DNA of 30,135 nucleotides from Spirogloea muscicola. Lineage: Eukaryota > Streptophyta > Zygnematophyceae > Spirogloeales > Spirogloeaceae. The notes below the pieces were generated by a model. It had not been told where the DNA came from. It saw only the letters and a program-made list of their open reading frames with translations, and did no database searches. The stretch covers positions 74,245 to 104,379 of the forward strand of contig WELB01000037.1 of NCBI GenBank assembly GCA_009602725.1, read 5' to 3'. Below, one piece after another: positions 22,001 to 30,135 of the stretch. Each line of letters starts with the position of its first letter. Position 1 is the first letter of the stretch. The translations under genes and the position numbers were made by a program.

Positions 22001-24571
22001 TACCACACAGAATGTGTTCTGGGCAACTCTACCATCTACTAAAAGTGATCTGCTATAACACTGAGCTGGCGCGCAAATTCTCTTTTCTTCTTCACAAGAT
22101 CAGCTTTCTATCTCCTTCCTCATACAATGTGTGCGAATAAATGCGATGAAGTGGTTATTTTCTACATCAAAATTATAGATCGACTTGCAATGCTATCTCC
22201 AACATGCATTTCATTGAGATTACGTGATTGCAATTGTCCACTTACAATCTGACCGCACAGTAAGTAAGACCTTCTCCCCTTTGTGCATCGTCTTCAGTGC
22301 CCTAGCAATGCCAGGAAAGAGGTAACCTGGCCATGGAACCATAACTTGATCACTTCTTAGGGCTCCAACCCACAGATTTGCAGCGTTACAAATGAGGTGT
22401 GAAAAGCCATCATCCAGTCTTAGCTAGTGAACAGAAGACCTTGATGTTCTTAAAGTAACAAACACAGAATTACTCTGTAGAAATGAACAGGAAAGCACCA
22501 ATAGGAACCCACCATCCTTTACGTAGAATTCTTGACCTTCTTCAGGGGACTTCGCAATCACGGTTCCATCTGGCAGCTTAGCCTCGTACTTAACTGCAAC
22601 AATAGACGAACCATTGTCATGCCAAAATGCATGATCAAGATTACAATATCTCTTGGCTGCAGTGCAGGCACAGCAGCTTTCTACCGGCCCGTTGCGTCAG
22701 CTGTTGCTTCATCTGACATTGTAAAGTAAGTGCATCCATTGCAGAGTTGCTGTTAAGGCATCACCACGTACTTGTGACCTGATCGTCATCTTTGGGCATC
22801 TGCCAAGCCTTTCCTTCTGTCACAATCTTCTTCACGAGGCCACCATCGCCAGTGATGTCCTGTGCAGCGGAAACCAAATTAGATTAGACTTATTTATCAA
22901 CAAAGTCACAGGCTACAGATGTCCTTATATCAAGCTTGCCTTGGCAGGAGGCTTGCACTTGGCATGTTTCTAACTCTTTGTGGTGCCGGATCTCAATGAT
23001 ACTATTTGCTGGATTAAGACAGCAATTGCTGCAAAAGTATATGGCTACACAGACCTTAACACTGGTCCATGATAGCAGTTCCACATCAAACTTCAATGTC
23101 GCGTTTGCCGGGATTGTAGGAGGTGAGCCAGCTTCACCATACGCATACTGTGGCGCAATTGTGAAGGTTGCCTTTTCACCCTTTTTCATCGTTGCGACAC
23201 CCTTGTCCCATCCTTTTATCACCTGGCCTGCAAGTGTAATGATGACATAATCATATACTGAGCATAAGCGCAAGGAATCAAACACCTGAGGCACTTCATG
23301 CTTGAAAAAATTGTATGAATGTGCTGATTGGAATGTCAGATTGTGGAGTGTCAGCTTTCGACAGATTCATGGATACGATGGCAACAGACTCATAAGGAGC
23401 AGGTCAAAATGGTCCATGAACTGTGTAAGGAAGCTGGTAGAGTTACGAGCAGGAAGACCTGATGTAAACACCACACTGATGTTGCACTAACTACTCGAGT
23501 GTGCAGCATGTTCAAGAGACATTGCACACCTTGACCCAGCTTGAATGTGAACGGCTGGCCCCTGTCCACACTCGAGTCAAACTTGGTCCCATCCAGAAGC
23601 GTTCCCGTGTAATGCACTGCAATACTTGGAAACCCAATCAGCAATGGCCATATTTCCGGCTTTGGGCACTGGCTCAGCACTGTCCACCAACTTCAAGCTG
23701 CGCGTAATATCTCTGGCTCAAACTTGGAACGTGGCTGTGCACATCGCAGTGGCTGGGCCTTCCTTCATATCTTCCTGTCATGATGCTCTCTCCCATTGGC
23801 ACCCATTGGCAGAAAGGCTGCAATATTGGTTATCTAAGAGACGTGCCTCTAATATACAAAATCTTCTCTAAGTTGGCTGTGACTAGGAAAGTTGGCCTGA
23901 ACCAGGGTGGAAACTTTGTTGGTGCACAGCTTTGGTATCAAATATTGTGCTAAATCTACAGTGCAGCTGCCAATACAAATGCCTATATAGGCTGCAAGCT
24001 GGAAGGTGGCCAACTACAGCTCCCCTCAGCTCAGCGGACTTCATACTGCTGACACGGGGGTACCAAGGGCGCCCTGTCTGCCCAGCCTGTGGCTCCGCTA
24101 CTACAGTCATAGTACACCCTCAGTATGTACCTGGCTAGCTTACAGAGCCGCTATCTTCATATCAGCAGCCGTGATACTTAAGATCTCCTCTTAGAATATA
24201 CTGAGAACCTGTCACCGATCATGGTTACCTGAAATACTATAGTAGTCCAGCATGGACTATTAGAGTATCGTCTAGACGCAGCTTAAGTGACCGCAATGCA
24301 AGGCGGGCCAGGTCCGGTTCAGCGCCGGCGGCGGCAGAGGCGGGGAAGCCGCACCGGAGACATCGTCGCCAGAGTCGGGCTTCTCCCAGCCCTCGCCGGC
24401 CTTGACAAGCAGCTTCTTGACGCCGCCGTCGGACGTGAGCTCCTTCTCCTCGCCCTCCTTGTGCGGCGTGTACACCTCAGCGTCGCCGGCGCCGCCCTCG
24501 CCGTCGCCGCCGTCGTCCTCCAGCGCGTCGTCCATCGGCGCGTCGGCGTTCAGATCAAACTCGTCCGCCAT
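19038..24571 (-). CDS. FKBP62: Peptidyl-prolyl isomerase, three FKBP domains plus TPR (ROF1/FKBP62 type)
   Basis: This is a large immunophilin that binds Hsp90 through its TPR. Exons on the - strand are 24571-24355, 23616-23530, 23227-23055, 22859-22772, 22593-22513, 22326-22246, 21901-21707, 21557-21471, 21250-21075, 20797-20672, 20528-20382, 20176-20049, 19762-19597 and 19139-19038, giving 617 aa. FKBP1 (about 66-159) keeps the catalytic pocket: [36 protein letters not shown]2 (about 189-277) and FKBP3 (about 308-395) lack the FD pair and the pocket Trp, so they are probably non-catalytic. The TPR region (about 396-528) has [29 protein letters not shown] and [11 protein letters not shown], carrying the carboxylate-clamp Lys/Asn/Asn/Lys/Arg pattern. 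[14 protein letters not shown] and an acidic Ala-rich tail follow. The start is the ATG at 24571; the in-frame codon at 24592 is GTG. Arabidopsis relatives are 550-580 aa. Confidence 0.96.
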
Positions 24572-25835
24572 CACAAAGGCCTCGTCAAACACGCTAACTC
24601 AGCAGCAGCTCGCGCCGTCGGCGGCGACGACGGTCGCGCGTCGTCTGCGGCGCTCACGGCGGGAAGCTCGCCGAAAACGCGGCGGCAAAGGCGGCGACGG
24701 CGACGGCGGAAGCCGCGGCGGATTAGCGTCGCCAAGTGCTGTGCCTGAGCTTCATGTATGGGGTTGGGGGTGGGGCCCTCGGCCGCCAAATCTGGCGGCG
24801 CCACCAGCCTCTGGAGTGGCTGTCATGTGCTATGTTGCCGCCATAGCGCCGCCGCCACATGTGGCCGGGCCCGCCGTGGCGCCGCTACACCTGGCGGGCA
24901 CCTCCAGAAGCTTCCGAGGCCTTCAAGCCCCCCAGCCAACCTTTGGACATGGCTGGCTTGAGGTTTGAGGTTCGAGCCGTTTGAGGTCCTCCCCACCAGC
25001 CGCTAAAAGGCTTGCCAATACCATTGATGGCCAATTGCTTTGATAGTCATAGCTGGATCTACTACCATCCATGCAGTACATCAAAGTTAGCAATCGTGAA
25101 AATGCGTCGCCAACAGATCAATCTGCATCCGGTGTGGATTTCACTGTGCTGACTGTATCGGCTACTCCACATGCAGCAAAGCGTACAAGTGGTGACGCTT
25201 CTGAAATGCGTGAACCTGGCAAAGCCTTGCATGCCCAATACAGTGCGCTTCATGAAGAAGTGCTTCTAACTGCCTACATGAATAGTGCGTAAAAGATCTC
25301 CTCCCAATGCACCCGCTTTGTAGCTTCCTGACTGAACACCAAAAAGGCTTGACAGATGGAGCTGAAGACCTGCTTGACTTGAGACGACCAGGACTGTTGA
25401 GTATGATCACCTAGAGTGGCAATCCAGCTCATTTCTTTGTTCATGGTAAGTCTACTTCTTATCTGCCTCCCAAAAGAGAAGGGCTGTACCTTCCCAATGG
25501 TATAATTCATCAGTGGCGGAGAGGTACAGCAGCCGCACACCTTCTGCAGTCAAGCCTAAAAACATCCTCCTTATAGTGTATTGCTTGCCGAGCATACTTT
25601 CCATCAATCATAATGCTGTGCTCCAGCAGGGCTGCTTCATCTGCTCGCTGGATGTGGCAGGTGAAGGCCTGGTGTCAGTCAGCCCTTACAGTATGACGTT
25701 GTGCTCTATATTTGCCAACAACAGAGTCTGATGCTTTACAATAATCATCACATGAGTGTTTGCTTATCATGCTGCGCTTTCCAAGTCACTGTCTGCAGCA
25801 ATCATATTAGCATCGTTCATGTCTGATCGGCACAG
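24572..25835. other. FKBP 5' flank and spacer to the hydrolase 3' end
   Basis: The stretch 24572-24960 is GC-rich and probably contains the FKBP promoter and 5' untranslated region. The remainder has short open frames on both strands (for example 25071-25292 + and 25540-25274 -) without recognisable similarity. Some of it is hydrolase 3' untranslated sequence. Confidence 0.45.
24906..24925. promoter_or_regulatory. Candidate heat-shock element upstream of the FKBP gene
   Basis: The sequence aGAAgcTTCcgaGgccTTCa contains the inverted nGAAnnTTCn core plus a spaced third TTC. It lies about 335 bp upstream of the FKBP ATG. ROF-type FKBPs of plants are heat-responsive, which makes the site plausible. 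A match this short is also expected by chance. Confidence 0.3.
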
Positions 25836-28800
25836 TCAAGTGCTTGAAATATGATAGAAATCAAAGATTGCTCTGCAAAACTCGGCGGGCCGCTCCGCAT
25901 GCGGCATGTGCTTGGTCTTGGGTATTACAACAAGCTTCGGTAGTTGGTGAAGGTGCCTGCCAACAAAAGTACTGAGCAATCAACCAGCTGAGTCTATGAC
26001 AAGCGTGACAACAATTCTTGCAAGTCGCCCAATCACAAGGTGAAGACGAGGAGTGCTTCAGCGATAACTCACTCCTTGAGGAGTTGGCCTTGCTTGGGAG
26101 GGCAGATGGGGTCAGATTCACCCCAAATCAGAAGTACTTCCTGCAAACGCCAGAAGTGAATGCAGTAGGTGAAGTTTGGCGTATAGAAGCTTGAGCATGA
26201 CATAAGCCTCTAGAATTCATATGCTAATGTCATCCATTTTTATCTATGTCATACTTGCATAATCTATCAGTCTTCCTGCAAAGTTGGCATATGTTTCTTG
26301 TTAACAGCGACACAACCTCAGCCCTCATTTGTTGCTTTTGCACGCTGCATCTTGCACAAACTCGGTGCAGAAGCATCTAGCTAAACCGTGAGGCATCACC
26401 AACCTGTTGGATAATGCCAAGTTGCCGCGGACCAGAACCTTGCGCGCGCTTTCTGAAGTCCTCTCCAAGCTCCTGCTTGCGCTCGACGCCGCTGTCGAAC
26501 ATGTCCTTCATGAGACAGAGGCAAAACCCTTGTCAGTCTCTCTGAGGGTGGAGCGAAATCAGCCAAATGACCTGAAGGAGAGTATCAACCTCTGGGCTAG
26601 CCGAAATCCGAGCCCTAAACCCTGAACGCCTGACAGGGATCCTCACGACCCTAGAACCACTGACCCCTGCCCATACATTCCGGAAGAATATTTTGAGCAA
26701 TGTCTATGCAGCGCCCTGTAGGAGTAGCACTGTCTAACTCTATTAGCACGAGCATCATGTGAGCAACAGCATGAGCTTTAGGAGCTGACCTTCAGAACAT
26801 CTCGCAGGATGCACTCTGGCACGCGGGGTGGATTGTAGTACGCGAGCTTGAGCATCCTTCGTACGCCATCTGTGTCACGCGGGTAGAAGCCCGACAAGTC
26901 CTCAACCCCAATGTTCAGCATCGCCTGCAAATAAAGGGAGCATTTACACATAGTACACCCATGCAATCAGGGACTTGTAAACAAGCCAGGCCAATGACAC
27001 ATAACAAAATCAGGATATTTAGGAATCTATTTCTAACCGTTTTCATCAGAGACACATGGATGTAGTGTAGGATTTGGCTGCAGGGTAAGAACTGGCCATG
27101 TGACTATGAAATTACTAGAGTAGATGAGACCAAAATTATGGTCGTATCGATGATAATACCTCCTTGAAGTCCTCGGGAGTGGCCAGAAGTGCGGAGGCCA
27201 TGATGACAACTTTCTCGACAGTAGCAGGGTAGACAAGGGCCAGATTGTATGCAATCTCGCCGCCATAGCTGTACCCAAGGACCGAGTATTGGTGTACGTC
27301 AAAGTGCTTCATCAGCTGCAGAGCAGGACATCAGTCAATTTTCAATCTCTTAGTCAGTCCTCCAGGAGGTTGTGTGAAGGGCCTCAATGCTGGAAGGAAT
27401 GTACAAACCTCAGATTATCAGTTGCTTCATTCATCATCCTTCAACAGCTCTGACTTGCCAGATTGACAAATTCATCCCTGCAATTAATTTGATTGATCCA
27501 ACCTTAAAACCAGTGCAGGAGGTGCATGAACTTCTTCTAACGCACCTTCATGCAGCACTCGGCCTGAAAACTTGTGGACCGCTCAGAGCCAGTGGTGTGG
27601 GAGCTGCCGAAGAACACCAGGTCAGGCAAGTAGATGTTAAAGTGCTTGGAGAACTGCCGGACCTGGAGCAGCGGACGTGGGGAGGAGGTCAGATGCTTGC
27701 CACTTGGAAGAACTTGCAGTCCCGACGCTTCTGAAAAACCAGACTCTAGGGACTGAAACCCTTCGTATTTTACTGACAGCAGAATAACTTAACCCAAACC
27801 GTGCTTCCCAAGCCCTAGCGCTCTGTCCAGAAATCGGCCGTGCTTGGCCAGAACAGGCTTAGCAATCCACCGCAGTGAAGGAAGCTGATAAGTGTCAGTC
27901 ACGGAGATGTTGGGAATCCTAGAGCGGAAGCTTGGAGTTGGGGGAGATATGTTGAGGCCTCCTAGCTCTAAGAATGAGGGTGCATAAAGGGGAGTGAAGT
28001 GCCTACATATCTTGGCTGCTCTAAGACACAGTCAAGAACCACAGCCAATGTGTACGGTGAGCCATGCCATTCACATTAAGGGGAGGATAAATAAGCTCTC
28101 CTAGGGCTCTACACTCAGAAATTAGGCAGGACCCACTGGCTCTTGAATCCAAAAGGTCAGATACCAATTTCCTTAGGAGCCAAGACTGCAGGAGAGGGAC
28201 ATAAATCTGACTGCCACCAGCTGGTGCACAACATGCTCTATTTTTCTTCATATGTGAGTAAAGTTATTATTCAGAATGTGGGCACTGCGGGGAGCTGTGG
28301 ACCTGCTTGTCCCACTGCACCAGCGCGCCGGCGCCGAATCCGTGGAGGAATAGGAGGCTGGGGCGGTCCCGGCGCTTAGTGGGCGCCCAGCAATGGATGC
28401 TTGTCTGCTCGTCGAGGCGCACCTGGAGGGAAACCGGGCGGCAACGCCGCCGCGGCCGACTGGTGAGTGCGATTCAGTTGGTCAAAGTGTTGGATTGTGA
28501 ATCTGAAAACGCGGGTTCAATTCCCGGTACTCGCCGACGTCGGAGGGCCTGCCCGAGCTCCGAGGAGCTGCCGCCACCATGGCGGGCTTGGCCCCTGGAG
28601 TCTGCGCGAAGCTGAGGTTTAGGCATACGTTAAGGGCTAGGTTATAGATTCGGTTTCGGTTTTTGAATTTGACTTTGCTCTTGATTTTGGTGTTGTTGAT
28701 GGTTTTGGATTGGTTCTGGTTTTGCTTTTGCGGTTTTCATTTCGGGTTTTTCATTCATTTTGGTTTTGGTTATGAATTTACTTTTGGTTGTTCAAAAGCC

Positions 28801-28953
28801 CTGTGATCTACGGCAGGAGGCGGGTTAGCGCTGCAGCCGCGGCCGCTGCGGCGGTGGCGCCTGCACCTGGACGGGGGCCAGGCCGCAGGAGCGGTAGTGC
28901 AAGGCGAGGTAGCCGCGGTAGGCGCGCAGAAAGCTGAAGCCGCAGCAGGCCAT
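25836..28953 (-). CDS. Alpha/beta hydrolase fold protein (AB hydrolase-1 type)
   Basis: This is a serine hydrolase or esterase-like enzyme with unknown substrate. Exons on the - strand are 28953-28867, 28422-28303, 27662-27546, 27315-27160, 26924-26790, 26505-26404, 26140-26073 and 25956-25836, giving 301 aa, the usual length of this plant family. All introns are phase 0 except the last. The oxyanion-hole motif HGFGAG occurs in LLFLHGFGAGALVQWDKQ. The nucleophile elbow is GYSYGG with Ser about 124, the acid is Asp about 249 in LLIWGESDPICP, and the base is His about 278 in PKTKHMPHAERP. The strand-order segments NIYLPDLVFFGSS and VEKVVIMASALLATPEDF also match plant relatives that begin with a short helix such as FLRAYRGYLALHYRSCGLAP. 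There is no signal peptide. The first ATG after the GC-rich leader is used. Confidence 0.93.
28462..28535 (+). tRNA. trnH: tRNA-His(GTG)-like, organelle type
   Basis: This is a 74-nt cloverleaf. The extra G(-1) at 28462 faces C73 at 28535, the hallmark of tRNA-His. The acceptor is GTGAGTG/TACTCGC, the anticodon stem TTGGA/TCTGA with loop TTGTGAA (anticodon at 28497-28499), and the T arm CGGG-TTCAATT-CCCG. The D stem is weak (3 bp). GGATTGTGAATC and GGGTTCAATTCCC resemble organellar/bacterial rather than plant nuclear tRNA-His. It lies antisense in intron 1 of the hydrolase gene, flanked by GCCGAC on both sides (28455-28460, 28533-28538). It may be an inserted organellar tRNA copy; activity is unknown. 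Confidence 0.6.
28640..28800. repeat. Low-complexity T/G-rich tract in hydrolase intron 1
   Basis: Irregular GGTTTTGG/TTTTGGTT-like units run through the stretch, for example atggttttggattggttctg, giving an A/C-rich tract on the transcribed strand. There is no coding potential. Confidence 0.6.
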
Positions 28954-29230
28954 GGCGCCGCCGCCTCCGCCGCCCCCGCTTTCGCCGCCGCTCACCGCCG
29001 CCCGCCGCCGCTGAGGCCTATGGCCGCCCGCGTCGGCGCGATCGGCCGCCCTTGGCTGCGCCGACTCCTCATCGCCCTTACAAGCGCTCAGCTTGACGCC
29101 GGCGGCGGCGGCGGCGGCAGTGGCGGCGGCGGCGGTGGAGGCGGCGGAGGAGGCGCCGCGAGTTGCGGCGTGGAATGCGGCGTGGAGCGCGGGGTTGTGT
29201 CGGAATGTGCGGCTGGGCAGCGCTAGCTGA
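28954..29230. other. GC-rich leader/promoter of the hydrolase gene with GGC repeats
   Basis: This stretch lies directly upstream of the hydrolase ATG on the - strand. Trinucleotide GGC/GCC repeats cluster at 29100-29155. A + strand frame (28897-29226) exists but is composed of the repeat and the antisense of exon 1, so it is not called as a gene. Confidence 0.5.
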
Positions 29231-30135
29231 CTGCAAGTTAACTCAGCCCGATGGGCGCCGTGGACTTACCGTATGCTTCTTCTTTCTCCTTGTGAGTTAC
29301 ACATTGCGGCTTTCCGCTTTTTTGGCAGCGCAATCGCTTTTCAGCAGCGTGCGAGGCGCACAAGAAGCGAAGCAGCTTTACCATGAATCACTTACCATGA
29401 TTGGGCGATGGCTGTGGAAGCTGCGTTACTTCCCTGTGGACCTTGTTCGTACCTTCTGGGCTGGCCAGCCACAGCCTCTGCCGCCTTCGCAAGATCTCAC
29501 TTCTTTCCTGTGGAGAAGAGCTCTTTCTTTCCACTCGAAAGCAGGCCGTGCTATGGCTGCTGCCTCTGGGTCTCGGCGGAGTGCCTCTTTCCCTGCAGCG
29601 AGCTACTCTCACTTGATGTTGCTCACTGCCCGCGGGTACTGAGCTCCCCTTTGCATCGTCTCGTGTTTTGAAGAAGTGGCACTCCCAATGGGGGCAAGGG
29701 CTGCGAAAAGCCAGCCCAAAAAGAATTCACAAAGGTTCAGAGGGGCCTAAGAGCGGTGAGCAGCTACGAAGGGGCCTGAGGATGCAATGGTAAAACAGGG
29801 GGAGGATGGATCACTCAATAAGTACGAGTGAGGAGCCTCAGATCCGACAGACTAGCTGCCGGGAAGCTATCACCTTGACGAAAGCCAGAGCCCGCAGCGA
29901 GAGCACGGCCAGCTCGCAGATGCAGAGCGCGGGCCATGGACCGCTGCAGGGATACAGAGAGGCGCATCCGATATACCTGAGCCCACGAGCCCGCGGCGTT
30001 GAAGTCGGCTGGCTCGCCGCGTCTGCGGGACACAGCCCGCCGCGCAAGCCTAGCCAATAGGTCAAGCCACTGGGACCCAAGAGCCCCGTGCACGTCCACC
30101 GCCAAGGGGACGAACTCGTCGGCAGGTGGGTGATC
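29231..30135. repeat. Right-end repeat region, dispersed repeat copy 2 at 29674-29866
   Basis: The segment 29674-29866 is the second copy of the element described at 6696-6870, in the same orientation. A reverse-oriented relative (tctgggctggccagccacag) lies near 29454-29475. Overlapping short frames in 29388-29671 and 29806-30105 reflect repeat sequence; no gene is recognised up to the window end. Confidence 0.6.

Noticed and set aside
24571-24592. Earlier FKBP start giving MFDEAFV before MADEF
   Set aside because: The codon at 24592 is GTG, not ATG. The first in-frame ATG is at 24571.
28897-29226. 109-aa + strand protein rich in Ala and Gly
   Set aside because: It is antisense to hydrolase exon 1 and its leader, and made largely of GGC repeats.
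29388-29671. Cluster of 70-87 aa overlapping frames near the right end
   Set aside because: They overlap each other in several frames inside dispersed repeat sequence and resemble no known protein.

Overview
The window is nuclear DNA from a streptophyte: a land plant or a charophyte-grade green alga. The evidence is a plant-specific PRONE-type Rop guanine-nucleotide exchange factor, a COBRA-like-7-type wall protein domain, a ROF-type FKBP with plant domain order, many short GT-AG introns, GC-rich first exons and plant telomere-type motifs (TTTAGGG, AAACCCTAA). The genus cannot be fixed from the sequence alone.

Six protein genes were rebuilt exon by exon. Reading frame, intron phase and family alignment agree at nearly all junctions. 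From left to right they are: (1) a RopGEF, + strand, 87-4859, 10 exons, 1089 aa, with an unusually long low-complexity N-terminus; (2) a MICOS subunit MIC60 (mitofilin), + strand, 7908-11118, 7 visible exons, whose 5' end is missing beside an ambiguous base at 7905; (3) a Canopy/DUF3456 ER protein, - strand, 13685-11735, 8 exons including a 27-nt microexon, ending in NDEL; (4) a GPI-anchored protein with a COBRA-like-7-type domain, + strand, 13998-16449, whose 5' end is lost in the assembly gap; (5) a triple-FKBP plus TPR immunophilin (ROF1/FKBP62 type), - strand, 24571-19038, 14 exons, 617 aa; (6) an alpha/beta hydrolase, - strand, 28953-25836, 8 exons, 301 aa, with an organelle-type tRNA-His-like sequence antisense in intron 1.

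Between the genes are repeats. The region 5.6-7.9 kb holds a dispersed repeat family, a 135-bp tandem array and a pair of inverted arms; the family recurs at 29.4-29.9 kb. The region 16.5-19.0 kb is a gene-poor spacer with no recognisable gene.

The window has an assembly fault: 172 Ns, then 124 As, then 16 bases identical to the Illumina adapter end, which then runs straight into COBRA-like coding sequence. The 5' ends of genes 3 and 4, a divergent pair, are both affected.

The genes are separate housekeeping and cell-biology functions: Rop signalling and polarity, cristae organisation, ER folding, wall or plasma-membrane surface, Hsp90 co-chaperone, and a hydrolase. They do not form a pathway or cluster, and I found no convincing new multi-gene system. 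The most interesting points are the COBRA-less COBL7-type architecture, the very long RopGEF N-terminus, the microexon plus NDEL Canopy gene, the repeat structure at 6.5-7.9 kb and the tRNA-like insertion.
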